NCBI GenBank assembly: GCA_002840055.1
Contig: PGZJ01000004.1
Location: 233,366 to 297,365 of the forward strand
Length of the DNA: 64,000 nucleotides
Direction: 5' to 3'
Origin: Gammaproteobacteria bacterium HGW-Gammaproteobacteria-11
Lineage (GTDB): Bacteria > Pseudomonadota > Gammaproteobacteria > Pseudomonadales > Pseudomonadaceae
The translations under genes were made by a program, and so were the position numbers. Positions 26,154 to 35,668 of the stretch are shown in pieces. Under the pieces are notes generated by a model. The model ran no database searches and was not told the DNA's origin. It saw nothing but the letters and a program-made list of their open reading frames with translations. Each line of letters starts with the position of its first letter. The stretch's first letter is position 1.

Positions 26154-28274
26154 TTAATCCCTCAGCGTCCTGAATCCGTCATTGAATCTGTCCGTGTCTG
26201 CTGCGTTGGTCATGTCATAGAGCTGATAAAAACGGCTCAGACGTGCACCACCATCTCGGGTCAGCGGGTTCCAGGCGATGGTGCCCTGGGAGGTGCTGGA
26301 GCGGGCGAAGAAGGCATCGAACGGGAAGGTAAAGTAAATACCCTTGTCAAAACTGCCTTCACCAAATTCCTCGGACGAGACATTGGTCCGGGTTACCCAG
26401 GCACCTACTGTTACACCGTTGCCAAAGCGACGAGACAGGTCCAGCGTGCCGCCATAGTCACCCGCGAGATAGCGGCCAGCGCTACCCTTGAGCAGAATAT
26501 TGTAGAAAGGCAGGTGCGAATAACCGGTTACATGTCCGGTGAAGGTCTTGTAATCGCGGAAACTGAAATCCTGGCGGAAGCCCCGCTGCGCTACGTAGTT
26601 GGCATCCACGCCAATAGCCCAATCTTCTCCATGCGGACGGTAGAGCAACTCGGCACCGACACCACCGAACATGCTCTCCAATAAGCCGCCATAGGCCATT
26701 GCATACAGGTCACGATCCAGTCGCTGTGTATAGGTATATTGCAGGTTTTCCAGCACGACATCAGAACTGGTCAGATACTCGCGAATCCTGGTCCGCACGC
26801 GCGGCAACTCACTGCTGCCCTCAAAGCGGAACTTGTCAAAGTTATCCAGCAGATTGACGGCCATGTTGCCACGCAGCCAGCTGTTGCGGGCAAAGCGGTA
26901 TTCGGCATTGGCTCGGCCCAAAAACTGATAGAGGATAAAGCCGTCCGGGCCGCCAACGTTCTGCTTGTAACCCAGCGACAACCCATAATCGAAGGCATCC
27001 AGCGGCTGGTTATGTACAACCTCGGCATCCAATACGCTGGGCGTGGCGGTTACCGTAGAGCGGCGTACCGCGGCCATGTCGACGCGGTTCTGCTCAAGTT
27101 CGCGCAGGCGCTCGGGACGAATACTGGTCTCGCTCACGGCCATGCCGCGGGGTTTGTTGACCAGGGTATACCAGTCGTAGCTGCCTTCGCCGGTGCTGTT
27201 ATCCAGAATACGGCTGGCACGGCCGAGTCCCTGGGCTTCGTTGCGGAAGGTGGTCTGTTCGCCAGTCACAATCAGCTCGCGATCCTTGACGCTGATCTGC
27301 TCAACCGAAAAGCCGGCGTTGTCCTGCAAGCGGGCGCTGACGTCGGCCCAGTCAACCTGGCTCCCGGACACGCCGGTTGACAGTGGACGGCGCGGCTCCG
27401 GTGCGGGGTCGAGTAGCTTGGCTGGCCCGGAATTTTTCAGGTTGGTATAAAAACTGATACCGAACATGGCTGTGTTGCCACGCTGCCATGAGGCGGTCAG
27501 GTCAATGCCGGGTCGCAATTGATAGACCGCGCCAACATTGAAACGCGAGTCCTGATCCTGATTGTTGCTCTGCGGTTCTGACTGGTAGTCGTTGCCGTCC
27601 ATTTCCAGTTTCAGACGCAGGGGGTCCCAGGGGGTCTGGTATTCCACACCGCCAAAAATCGCTGGCCGGCCACTGAAGTAGTTGTCAAAGCTGAAATCGC
27701 CACCGGTCCCTTCGGTCTCGGTATTGCGTTCTCGGTACTTGTCGCTGAACACACCCAGCGGATTACCGAAGTCGCCGCGGTTGCCGATATAGCCCCAGGC
27801 CACACCAAGGCTGAAGTCCAGATCATGAAAGCGCTTGTTGGCGACTATAAACTCGCTGGAAAACAGACCGGTACCCGCCACGTCGCGAAAGCCCAGAGCC
27901 AGCTCCGGCAACCAGTAGCTTTCACGCCACAGTCGCAATTTCAGGTCGGCGGCTTTGTCCTTGAGGCTTTGATCACCACTGAATGCTTCATCGCCGTAAT
28001 CACGGTTGGTGATGGCAATATAGCGGATCGAGCCTTCAAGCCAGGGCAAAGGCTGAACGGTTACACTGTAACGGCTGTAGGGTTCGGTGCGGTTGGCATT
28101 GAAATACAGCATGCCTTCCTCGGCCATACGAGCGGTGGGGGTTTGCAAAAGGCCGACACCGCCAAAATCATGCTGGGTGACACGATAACGATCAGCCAGA
28201 CTGATGGTCGGCCAGGCACAGGCCATCAGTACGGGCAACAGGAGCAGGCGAGAGGGTTGGCGCTCAGTCATCAA
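26154..28274 (-). CDS. gfcD: YjbH/GfcD-family outer-membrane exopolysaccharide protein
   Basis: This 706-residue protein has a signal peptide (cut near ISLA-D) and the YjbH opening GGVGLLQTPTARMAEEG (about residues 38-54). The rest is two beta-barrel-like halves around a middle domain (residues ~300-370). YjbH (GfcD) is an outer-membrane partner of GfcB/GfcC/Wza in secretion of group 4 capsule or Yjb exopolysaccharide. Its start overlaps the end of the gfcC-like gene by 11 bases, so the genes are translationally coupled. Confidence 0.9.
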   Translation of the reverse strand: MMTERQPSRLLLLPVLMACAWPTISLADRYRVTQHDFGGVGLLQTPTARMAEEGMLYFNANRTEPYSRYSVTVQPLPWLEGSIRYIAITNRDYGDEAFSGDQSLKDKAADLKLRLWRESYWLPELALGFRDVAGTGLFSSEFIVANKRFHDLDFSLGVAWGYIGNRGDFGNPLGVFSDKYRERNTETEGTGGDFSFDNYFSGRPAIFGGVEYQTPWDPLRLKLEMDGNDYQSEPQSNNQDQDSRFNVGAVYQLRPGIDLTASWQRGNTAMFGISFYTNLKNSGPAKLLDPAPEPRRPLSTGVSGSQVDWADVSARLQDNAGFSVEQISVKDRELIVTGEQTTFRNEAQGLGRASRILDNSTGEGSYDWYTLVNKPRGMAVSETSIRPERLRELEQNRVDMAAVRRSTVTATPSVLDAEVVHNQPLDAFDYGLSLGYKQNVGGPDGFILYQFLGRANAEYRFARNSWLRGNMAVNLLDNFDKFRFEGSSELPRVRTRIREYLTSSDVVLENLQYTYTQRLDRDLYAMAYGGLLESMFGGVGAELLYRPHGEDWAIGVDANYVAQRGFRQDFSFRDYKTFTGHVTGYSHLPFYNILLKGSAGRYLAGDYGGTLDLSRRFGNGVTVGAWVTRTNVSSEEFGEGSFDKGIYFTFPFDAFFARSSTSQGTIAWNPLTRDGGARLSRFYQLYDMTNAADTDRFNDGFRTLRD

Positions 28275-29040
28275 AGCGACCCCCCAAAGGGTATTGCGTA
28301 GCCAGCATGGCAGCCATTTCCTTGTTCAGATCGGGTGTATCATCGCTCAAGTGCAGTGGATTGATGGGTACATAGAGCACGGCGCCAACGGCAATACTGA
28401 GTGATTCAGCGTTCCAGTAACCCACGCCCACCGACTGCACCACGCCGTCAGGCTGAATCACATGCAGATAACTCGGGTCCGCCCGGTCATGCTGTGGGCA
28501 CTGACGCAGATAGTCGCGGGGCTGAAGAGCGGCATCAAAGGCCAGTTCGCAGTCAGCAACAACCGCACCCATAACGCGGACTTGATCGGGCCGGCGAGGA
28601 TAAAGCAGGCTATCACCCGGCTCAAGCGAAGGATTGTTGGCAAGCAGCAACTGCTGGTAAGGGCTCATTTGTGCGACAACGCGGCCGGTTACCGGCATGG
28701 CGTCTACCTGCTGGTTAAGCCTTGCGAGTAGCTCGGCGAGTGACTGATCGTCTCGGGCAAGCGCATGGACCTGATTGGCGCGCAGGTCGAACAGTACGCC
28801 GGCCTTGAGTCGTTGCTGAGGTTCAATGGCGCTTTGGCGCAACAGGGCGGCACCCAGATGCCAGGCGTCGGCGTTGACCTGTCCGGCCAGTGCGGCGTCA
28901 CGCAGACGCGCGCCATCCTGCCATTGGTAGTTGCCGGGTGCGTTAACGGCACCATCCACCAATACCGTCTCGGCTTCGACTGATTGCATCGCAAGCGGCG
29001 CGCACAGCAGCGCGGAAAGGGCCAGTCTGCGCAGGCTCAT
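28264..29040 (-). CDS. gfcC: GfcC/YjbG-family periplasmic polysaccharide protein
   Basis: This 258-residue protein has a signal peptide (MSLRRLALSALLCAPLAMQSVEA-E) and two beta-grasp (SLBB-like) segments: VDGAVNAPGNYQWQDGARLRDAALAG (about residues 28-53) and VRVMGAVVADCELAFD. This is the GfcC layout, a periplasmic protein that helps export. Its ATG overlaps the stop of the gfcB-like gene as ATGA. A longer reading frame into gfcB is not supported by a ribosome site. Confidence 0.88.
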   Translation of the reverse strand: MSLRRLALSALLCAPLAMQSVEAETVLVDGAVNAPGNYQWQDGARLRDAALAGQVNADAWHLGAALLRQSAIEPQQRLKAGVLFDLRANQVHALARDDQSLAELLARLNQQVDAMPVTGRVVAQMSPYQQLLLANNPSLEPGDSLLYPRRPDQVRVMGAVVADCELAFDAALQPRDYLRQCPQHDRADPSYLHVIQPDGVVQSVGVGYWNAESLSIAVGAVLYVPINPLHLSDDTPDLNKEMAAMLATQYPLGGRFDD

Positions 29041-29690
29041 GGCTGGGCTCCGTAGGGTTTCAGCAAGGTCAGGCGCAGCGGAGGCAGATTCGGCGCAACG
29101 TGCTGCACACTGCGATAGACCATGCCGTTGTCCGGGTCGACCCAATAGCGGTTCAGGGCACGATAGCCCAGCACAGAGATCTCGACCCGTTCGTCGATGC
29201 GTTGCAGTTCGCGCTTTTGCCCCATGATCTCGAGCGATTCAAGCGGGCCGCGCTGGTAACGTGCCGTTTGCACCAGACCGGTCTGGTACAGGGCCGGGTA
29301 ATCCACCTGCCGGCTGACTTCAAGGCCATCGGCAAGTCTGTGCAGACCCGTTATGAAGGGATCATCTACCAGCAGCGGTGCGATTATGTCAGTGGGCAGT
29401 CCGGCACTCTGCACAAGACGCCCATGGTCGGTGGTCAGATGCTCGGTGATACCTGTCCAGCGAACGTAACCACCTTGCAGTCCGCCCAGCACCATCAGGG
29501 CGTCAGCCTGACCAAACTCAACCAGTAACGCAGGGCCTCTGACTGAATTGACATCAGCCATGCTGATGCTTGGCTCAAGTCCACCAATCGCCAGGCCCAG
29601 GGTTTCGAACGACGTATTGTCCATGGCTGTGCAGCCAGCCAGGCCCGCAGCCAGTAAACCGACTGCGGCCATGCGCTTGAGGATTCTCAC
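29037..29690 (-). CDS. gfcB: GfcB/YjbF-family lipoprotein
   Basis: This 217-residue lipoprotein has lipobox LAGC (Cys about residue 20). The sequence after it (LGLAIGG, GPALLVEFGQADALMVLGGLQGGYVRWTG) matches the YjbF/GfcB outer-membrane lipoproteins of exopolysaccharide loci. It is 11 bases downstream of the Wza-like gene and overlaps gfcC by four bases. Confidence 0.88.
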   Translation of the reverse strand: MRILKRMAAVGLLAAGLAGCTAMDNTSFETLGLAIGGLEPSISMADVNSVRGPALLVEFGQADALMVLGGLQGGYVRWTGITEHLTTDHGRLVQSAGLPTDIIAPLLVDDPFITGLHRLADGLEVSRQVDYPALYQTGLVQTARYQRGPLESLEIMGQKRELQRIDERVEISVLGYRALNRYWVDPDNGMVYRSVQHVAPNLPPLRLTLLKPYGAQP

Positions 29691-29701
29691 CAGGGCTGCC
29701 C

Positions 29702-30814
29702 TCAGTTGTTCCGATCGCGAACATCATCCTCGACAAGCAGAGAGGTGCGGAACAGATTGGCAGAGGGGAACAGCTGGCTGATAAAGCGGTTCCAGCGGGT
29801 GATGCCGGCTGCGCCGACAAAAACCACATCCTGGGGTTGCATCTCGAACTGATCTGCCAGAATAAAGGCCGAGGGTGAGCGGACATTGAGCTGGAATACG
29901 GTGGCTTTATCGGTTTCCAGATTATCCACGCCGCGGATCACATACACTTCACGACCGCTGGAGGTCTCCGGTGACGGACCGCCGACCGTACCCAGAACTT
30001 CGCTCAGGGTCATGCGGCTGCTGCGGTAGGGCAGGGCGCGCGGTGTGCGCACTTCACCCATGACAAACACCTTGCGGGCGTCGTTCAGGCCCAGATGCAA
30101 ACTGTCACCGGCGCGCAGATAGATCTTGCCGATATCGCTGCTGGTACTGGTCAAACGGTCATAGTCCAGGTTGTAGCTTACGCCATCGCGGGTCAGGGTC
30201 AGGTTTGACAGATCGGCGCGCAGGGGGTCAATACCGGCCTGGCCCACGGCCTGCAGCAGGGTCAAGGGCTGGGCATTGACCGGAATAAAGCCGGGGGTAT
30301 TGAAGGCGCCACTGACAATGATCTTCTGGCTGTTGTATTCAATGACGTTGACGTCGACCTGGGGCTTTTCGATAAAGCGGGCCAAGCGCGAGGTAATGAT
30401 TTCACGCAGCTCTTCCAATGTCAGGCCAGCGACCTGGACGTTGCCGATAAAGGGGTAGAACAGGGTGCCGTCATCCCGGACCTGACGCGCGTTGATCGCG
30501 TTGGTTTGCTGAGTACCACCGGGGATGGTCAGCTCCGGGTGGTCCCATACGGTAATGAACAGCGAATCATTCGGTCCGATACGGTAGTTTTCCGGGCTGT
30601 ACTCCAGCAAGGGCTGCGGAATGGCCATGCGGGTCGCGACTGAGTTGTCCTGGGCAATCAGTTTCGGCGTGATCTGCACCATCTCGACCATGCTGTTTTC
30701 AGCGCTATCCTCGCTGATCATCGGGTTGGTATCCATATGCATGCCAGGGGAAAGCATGCAGGCCTGAAGCAGCAGGGTGGTCGCACCAAGGGCGACTAGA
30801 GAGAGTCGTTTCAT
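29702..30814 (-). CDS. wza: Polysaccharide export outer-membrane lipoprotein, Wza/GfcE family
   Basis: The 370-residue protein has a lipoprotein signal with LQAC (Cys about residue 19). The Poly_export domain begins YRIGPNDSLFITVWDHPEL (about residues 76-94), and two SLBB domains follow (VSGAFNTPGFIPV and VMGEVRTPRALPY). It ends in a region that could form the outer-membrane alpha-barrel (NRFISQLFPSANLF). It should form the export channel working with the Wzc kinase at 31268. The chosen ATG (30814) gives the signal peptide; the longer frame runs back into the preceding terminator. Confidence 0.93.
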   Translation of the reverse strand: MKRLSLVALGATTLLLQACMLSPGMHMDTNPMISEDSAENSMVEMVQITPKLIAQDNSVATRMAIPQPLLEYSPENYRIGPNDSLFITVWDHPELTIPGGTQQTNAINARQVRDDGTLFYPFIGNVQVAGLTLEELREIITSRLARFIEKPQVDVNVIEYNSQKIIVSGAFNTPGFIPVNAQPLTLLQAVGQAGIDPLRADLSNLTLTRDGVSYNLDYDRLTSTSSDIGKIYLRAGDSLHLGLNDARKVFVMGEVRTPRALPYRSSRMTLSEVLGTVGGPSPETSSGREVYVIRGVDNLETDKATVFQLNVRSPSAFILADQFEMQPQDVVFVGAAGITRWNRFISQLFPSANLFRTSLLVEDDVRDRNN

Positions 30815-30844
30815 TTTTTGGATTCTTATAAGGGAGTGTTCAAC

Positions 30845-30879
30845 AAAAAAGCCACCCACAACCGAAGTTGAAAGGTGGC
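30845..30879 (-). terminator. Terminator or attenuator after the GfcA-like gene (UUCG-capped hairpin)
   Basis: On the minus strand GCCACC...GGTGGC encloses an inner stem CAAC-TTCG-GTTG, followed by six T. The UUCG cap and U-tract are typical of an efficient intrinsic terminator. It lies between the GfcA-like gene and wza, so part of the transcription should stop here. Confidence 0.85.
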
Positions 30880-30905
30880 TTCTGACCCGCCGGACCAACA
30901 ATCTG

Positions 30906-31163
30906 TCAGGGCGTGGTATTGGTGGCCGTGGTGGAGCTGCTGCCGCCGCCGCTGTCGGACGCTGCTGCTGCAGCCAGACCAACTACGGCTACACCCAGCG
31001 CAACGCCGCCGTAACCTGACAGCTTGCCTTTCGGCTCGTCTGTGTTGGTAACAGGGGTGCCGTCAGCGTTAAGCAGCGGACCGGTAGTGATTTCAGTCGC
31101 GGCAGCGAAACCCGAGGCGAGCAGCAAGCCACTGGCCACCAATGCTAATGTCTGTTTTCTCAT
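30906..31163 (-). CDS. GfcA/YjbE-like small exported protein, Gly/Ser/Thr-rich
   Basis: This 85-residue protein has a signal peptide (MRKQTLALVASGLLLASGFAAA-T). After a short stretch it has a Gly/Ala hydrophobic segment (GGVALGVAVVGLAAAAA) and a low-complexity tail (SDSGGGSSSTTATNTTP). Size, hydrophobic segment and Thr-rich end match YjbE/GfcA of exopolysaccharide operons. AAGGAG precedes the ATG at 31163. It has its own promoter-like -10 (TATAAT) and terminator, which suggests a separate, abundant short transcript. Confidence 0.8.
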   Translation of the reverse strand: MRKQTLALVASGLLLASGFAAATEITTGPLLNADGTPVTNTDEPKGKLSGYGGVALGVAVVGLAAAAASDSGGGSSSTTATNTTP

Positions 31164-31199
31164 CACGTGTCTCCTTTTGATACCGCAAATTAAGCTCTG

Positions 31200-31228
31200 A
31201 TTATACGCAAGGCGACGGCCAATGGAAC
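31200..31228 (-). promoter_or_regulatory. Probable promoter of the GfcA-like gene
   Basis: The minus strand carries a consensus TATAAT (31200-31205) with a poor -35 (GTTCCA) 17 bases upstream. It sits about 37 bases before the start codon, in the gap after wzc. Confidence 0.5.
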
Positions 31229-31267
31229 CCCTAAAGAGGCATTGTAGCCCTTGCGCAAGACCGTTGG

Positions 31268-33487
31268 TCATTTACCTTCGGACTTGTACTCATACTGATA
31301 ATAGCCGTAATTTCCATAACCGTAGGCCGAAGCCTTCTTTTCTACCGCATTAAAGATCGCACCCTTGATGTCGACCCCGTTGTTGCGGAAACGTTGCAAG
31401 GCCACTTCGATCTCCTTGGCCGGGTTGCGACCAAAGCGGGTGACCAGCATGCTGGTGCCCGCCAGTCGGCCGACCAGGGCGGCATCGGTCACCGCCAGAA
31501 TCGGTGGGGTGTCGATAATGATCATGTCATACATGCTCGACAACTGACTGAGCTGCTCTTCGAAGTTGGCGTGCATCAGCAGTTCCGACGGGTTCGGCGG
31601 AATCTGCCCGCGACTGATCAAATGCAGGTTGGGTACCTCGGTCTTGCTGATGACGTCAGCCAGGGTGAAGGTGCTGACCAGCAGGCCAGACAGGCCCGGT
31701 TCAGCGGCACGACCCATCAGTTTGTGCACGTAACCCTTGCGCATGTCCGCATCAATCAACAGTACGCGCTTGCCCGTCTGGGCAACAATGGCAGCCAGGT
31801 TGGTCGAGACAAAGGACTTGCCGACGCTGGGGCTGGGGCCCGAGATCATCAGAATGTTGTTCTTCGCTTCCATCATGGCAAAGTGCAGGCTGGTGCGCAG
31901 GCTACGCAGCGATTCCACCGCCAGGTCGGCAGGATTGTAGGCGGCCAGCAGATTGGTTGGCTTGGCCGCGACCGACTTGCCCTTGAGGCTGCGCTCGATT
32001 GACAGCTGATCCTTGCTGAAAGGAATCGAGGCATAAACCGGCAAGCCCATTTGCTCGATCAGGTCGGGGTTTTCAATGCCGCGGTTCAAGGCATGCCGCA
32101 ACAGTGCCACGGCGACCCCGAGCATGCCGCCCAGCAGGGTGGCCAGCACTACAATCAGCGCTTTCTTCGGTTTGACCGGCAGGCTGGTGTCGACCGCCGC
32201 TTCATCAATGATGCGCACATTGCCCACGGTGCCGGCCCGGATCACATCCAGCTCCTGGGACTTGTTCAGCATCTGGGTGTAGATTTCCGTGCTGACTTCA
32301 ACATCACGGGCCAGGCGCAGCAGCTCCTGCTGGGTTTCCGGCAGATCACCAACGCGACTGACCAAACGATTGCGCGATTCCTGCAGTTGTGCGAGCTGGG
32401 TAATCAACGCCTGGTAGCTGGGGTGTTCACGGGTAAAGCGGCGTTCGAGTTCGGCCTGACGCAATTGCTGCTCGGAGATCTGTGTGTCCAGTTCGACGAT
32501 CTGATCAAGCACGGCCTTGGTTTCAATGGTGATATCCACCGAGCCGGCTGCAGACTGGTAGGTATTCAGTGCGGTCTCCGCTCGCTCCAGCTCCCGACGC
32601 ACTTCGGGCAGTTGGGTACGCAGGAACTCCAGGCTTTGCTGGGCTTCAGCAGACTTGCGCTCGACGTTCTGGCGCACATACAGGCGGCTGACTTCGTTGA
32701 GCACGCGGCGCGCGTGCTCAGGATTCTTATGTTCGATACTCAGGGCCAGAATCCCGGAATCCCGGCCACGCTCGGCGGCAGAGAGTTCGCGTTGATAACC
32801 CAGGATGACGCTCAGGGCATTGCGTTTGGTCAGGATGAATTCGGTACCCGGCCGGGCCTGCAGACTGGCAACCTGCAACTTGAAACCGGCCTGCTCAATG
32901 GCCTCGCCAACAGTGCCACTGAGGAGCTTGTTGTCATCTTCGTTATACAGGCTGAAACGGCCACTTTCTTCACTGCGCAGGATCAGCTCTTTGCCCAGAT
33001 ACTGCTCCGGGACATCCAGTTGGAAGACCGACACCGACTCTCCGCCCCAGGCAAAACTGCCAAAGCCCAGCCAGGCCGGGGCCACGGGTTGCTCGGCAGT
33101 CGGCTGCCAGCGCCGGTAGAAGAATGAGCCGACCATCGGAAACAGCTTGGGCTCGGCGGTCACGTCCAGGTTCAGATTGCTGACCGCCTGACCTATTACC
33201 CGGCGCGATTTCAGCAGCTCGATTTCAGTGACCGCAGCTGAGGTGCTGGCAAACAGCTCGCTATCGCCCATCAAACTGCCAAGGCCGGATGACTTCTTCT
33301 CGATCTGGACCACGGCGCCCGCCACATAGATAGGCGTGGCCAGCAGGGCATAGGCAATGCCGACAATGGCAAAGGCACCGGTAAAGGCGGCAATGATCCA
33401 TTTATTGTCGATCAGGGCACCAAACAGGGCCAGCAGGTCAATCTCGTCGCTGGATCTGTCTGAAGCGGTGTTCGGCGTGTTCTGCAT
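31268..33487 (-). CDS. wzc: Polysaccharide co-polymerase / tyrosine autokinase (Wzc/Etk)
   Basis: This 739-residue inner-membrane protein has a Wzz chain-length domain (residues ~15-115, first membrane segment WIIAAFTGAFAIVGIAYALL), a long periplasmic coiled region and a second membrane segment near residue 440. The cytoplasmic BY-kinase has Walker A GPSPSVGKSF (about 550-559), Walker A' LLIDADMRKG (about 576-585) and Walker B MIIIDTPP. The C-terminus has a Tyr cluster (YGYGNYGYYQYEY) for autophosphorylation. It follows its likely phosphatase (33519-33956) and drives export through the Wza homologue. Confidence 0.95.
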   Translation of the reverse strand: MQNTPNTASDRSSDEIDLLALFGALIDNKWIIAAFTGAFAIVGIAYALLATPIYVAGAVVQIEKKSSGLGSLMGDSELFASTSAAVTEIELLKSRRVIGQAVSNLNLDVTAEPKLFPMVGSFFYRRWQPTAEQPVAPAWLGFGSFAWGGESVSVFQLDVPEQYLGKELILRSEESGRFSLYNEDDNKLLSGTVGEAIEQAGFKLQVASLQARPGTEFILTKRNALSVILGYQRELSAAERGRDSGILALSIEHKNPEHARRVLNEVSRLYVRQNVERKSAEAQQSLEFLRTQLPEVRRELERAETALNTYQSAAGSVDITIETKAVLDQIVELDTQISEQQLRQAELERRFTREHPSYQALITQLAQLQESRNRLVSRVGDLPETQQELLRLARDVEVSTEIYTQMLNKSQELDVIRAGTVGNVRIIDEAAVDTSLPVKPKKALIVVLATLLGGMLGVAVALLRHALNRGIENPDLIEQMGLPVYASIPFSKDQLSIERSLKGKSVAAKPTNLLAAYNPADLAVESLRSLRTSLHFAMMEAKNNILMISGPSPSVGKSFVSTNLAAIVAQTGKRVLLIDADMRKGYVHKLMGRAAEPGLSGLLVSTFTLADVISKTEVPNLHLISRGQIPPNPSELLMHANFEEQLSQLSSMYDMIIIDTPPILAVTDAALVGRLAGTSMLVTRFGRNPAKEIEVALQRFRNNGVDIKGAIFNAVEKKASAYGYGNYGYYQYEYKSEGK

Positions 33488-33518
33488 TGGTGAGTGTCAT
33501 CCGGTCGTTGTAAAGGAG

Positions 33519-33956
33519 TTACTTAAGGTAGGGCAGCCAGGCGGTGGCGGCCCTGTCGAGCAATTGGTACACGTGATCAAAGGCCGGGCGTTGTTGGCGG
33601 TAGGGGTCAGGTATCTCACTGTCTCCCAGCCATTTGCCAAACAACAGGGTCTTGCCCCGAGCCTGAGGTGCCATGGCGTGAATCGTCTTCAAGTGACGTT
33701 GCTCCATCACCAGTATCAAGTCCGCGCTGGCCAGCATCTCCGTGCTCAGTTGCCGTGCTTCATGGGCTGGCAGGCTCAGGCCAGCTTCAGCCATAACCAG
33801 AGCAGCAGTCTGATCCACGGGCTTGCCAACCAAGGCGCCCAGGCCCGCAGAGCTTACAGCAATGCCGGAACCAGCAAGCTTGTGTTGTAACAAAGCCTGG
33901 CCTGTTGGACTGCGACAGATATTGCCAACACAGACAACCAGAATGGATTTGATCAT
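33519..33956 (-). CDS. Low-molecular-weight protein-tyrosine phosphatase (Wzb/Etp)
   Basis: This 145-residue enzyme has the P-loop CVGNICRS at residues 9-16 (Cys-x5-Arg) and the general acid in DPYRQ (about residues 117-121). It is the expected partner that dephosphorylates the Tyr cluster of the Wzc kinase encoded 31 bases downstream, and so cycles capsule or exopolysaccharide assembly. AAGGGA precedes the ATG. It is the first gene of the minus-strand export operon. Confidence 0.94.
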   Translation of the reverse strand: MIKSILVVCVGNICRSPTGQALLQHKLAGSGIAVSSAGLGALVGKPVDQTAALVMAEAGLSLPAHEARQLSTEMLASADLILVMEQRHLKTIHAMAPQARGKTLLFGKWLGDSEIPDPYRQQRPAFDHVYQLLDRAATAWLPYLK

Positions 33957-34240
33957 GGTCCCTTATTCAATGCCCGATCAGCCTGATTCGGCGGCAATGA
34001 TACCGACGCCCCGGGATAAACTGTAGTTCTATTGCTTTTATGACGTCAAAAAAACGCATTCAAACGTCGACTTCAGTGGTTCGGTGTCTGCTTTGTGAGC
34101 AAGCTCACAGATTGAATCTGCCCTGCAGGGTTAACCTGCTTTTAGCACCCTGGGTACCAATGGTAGAGCGCGGCACCCGCCGCAAGTTCAAACCGAGCAG
34201 TGGGGTGCTTCACTGGATATTAGCGGCAAAGGACATGCCC

Positions 34241-35668
34241 ATGCACGGCGATTACCCCCGCATTACTCACCATGGCGCGATCAAGGGCGTGACCGGCTCC
34301 TGCCATCAATTGTGGCTGGATGCTGAAACCAGTCTGCTGGTCGATTGCGGTCTGTTTCAGGGCGCGGAAAGCTCGGGGCAGGGTGCCGATGCCCAGCATC
34401 TGGCCATAGAGTTCAGTCTCGATACGGTCAAGGCGTTGATTGCCACGCACGTCCATATCGATCACATTGGCCGACTGCCCTGGCTTATCGCGGCGGGCTT
34501 CAATGGCCCGGTCTACTGCACTCAACCCTCGGCCATGCTTATGCCAACCGTATTGGAGGATGCCTTTATGGTCGGCGTGCAGCGCGATGCACAACTGGCC
34601 GAACGCTTTATCCAGCGCGTACAGCCGATGCTCAGTGGGCACCCTTACGCCACCTGGGTGACCTTGATCGAGCGTGCGGATTTGCGCTGTCGTATCCGCT
34701 TCCAGCGCGCCGGGCATATTCTGGGCTCGGCCTGGGTCGAGGTTGACGTGCAGTATCCCGCCGCCAAGCGCAGCCGGCGGATTGTGTTTTCCGGCGACCT
34801 GGGTGCGCCCCATGCGCCCATGCTGCCGGCGCCAAAATCGCCCTATCGTGCGGATGTGGTGGTTCTGGAAAGCACCTACGGTGATCGCTTGCATGAGGAT
34901 CGCCGTACGCGCCGCCAGCGCCTGCAGCGGGTGTTGGAGCAGGCGCTGGCCGATGGCGGTACTGTGCTGATTCCGGCTTTCAGTATTGGCCGCACCCAGG
35001 AGTTGCTGTACGAGCTGGAGGACATCATCAGCCGCGCGCGAGCACATGACAAGGCTGGCAGCTCGGCCTGGTCCAGCATCCCGGTGATACTCGATGCGCC
35101 ACTGGCAGCGCGCTTTACTGCGCTCTATCGCCAACTCCAGCCCTATTGGAACGATGAAGCACTGCGGCGTGTTGCCAAGGGCCGCAAGCCGCTCGGTTTT
35201 GAGCAATTGCTGACGGTTGAAACCCACGCCCAGCATCAGGCCATGCTCAACCGACTGGCCCATACGCGTCAGCCCGCCATTGTGATTACCGGTAACGGCA
35301 TGTGCAGCGCCGGGCGCATTGTCAATTACCTCAAGGCCATGCTGGGTGACCCACGGCACAACATCGTATTTGTCGGCTATCAGGCGCATGGCACCCCAGG
35401 GCATGCCATTCAGCAATACGGTCCGCGTGGTGGCTATGTTGAGCTGGACGGCGAGCGCTATCCAATACGCGCTGGCGTGCACCGGCTTGGCGGCTATTCA
35501 GCCCATGCCGATCAGGCCGGTCTGCTGCGTTTTGTCACCGGCATGCGGCAATGGCCACAGGAGGTCAGGCTGGTGCACGGCGATGCAGAGGCCAAAGCTG
35601 CCTTGGCTGCCCTGTTGAAGCAGGCGGGTGAAACGCAGGGCAAGCCCATCAAGGTAACAATCCCCTGA
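34241..35668 (+). CDS. Beta-CASP metallo-beta-lactamase nuclease (RNase J/CPSF-73-like, COG1236)
   Basis: This ~475-residue protein has the metallo-beta-lactamase motif THVHIDHIG (about residues 68-76), FSGDLG (about 184-189), a beta-CASP insert (residues ~200-390) and the C-terminal GYSAHADQAGLL with the conserved His (about 418). Such proteins are RNA endo/exonucleases; bacterial members of this subgroup are little studied. The chosen ATG has AGGA seven bases upstream; ATG 34235 is an alternative, and the longer frame to 34040 shows no homology. It is divergent from the export operon and separated from the next gene by 337 bp, so it is probably monocistronic. Confidence 0.88.
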   Translation: MHGDYPRITHHGAIKGVTGSCHQLWLDAETSLLVDCGLFQGAESSGQGADAQHLAIEFSLDTVKALIATHVHIDHIGRLPWLIAAGFNGPVYCTQPSAMLMPTVLEDAFMVGVQRDAQLAERFIQRVQPMLSGHPYATWVTLIERADLRCRIRFQRAGHILGSAWVEVDVQYPAAKRSRRIVFSGDLGAPHAPMLPAPKSPYRADVVVLESTYGDRLHEDRRTRRQRLQRVLEQALADGGTVLIPAFSIGRTQELLYELEDIISRARAHDKAGSSAWSSIPVILDAPLAARFTALYRQLQPYWNDEALRRVAKGRKPLGFEQLLTVETHAQHQAMLNRLAHTRQPAIVITGNGMCSAGRIVNYLKAMLGDPRHNIVFVGYQAHGTPGHAIQQYGPRGGYVELDGERYPIRAGVHRLGGYSAHADQAGLLRFVTGMRQWPQEVRLVHGDAEAKAALAALLKQAGETQGKPIKVTIP

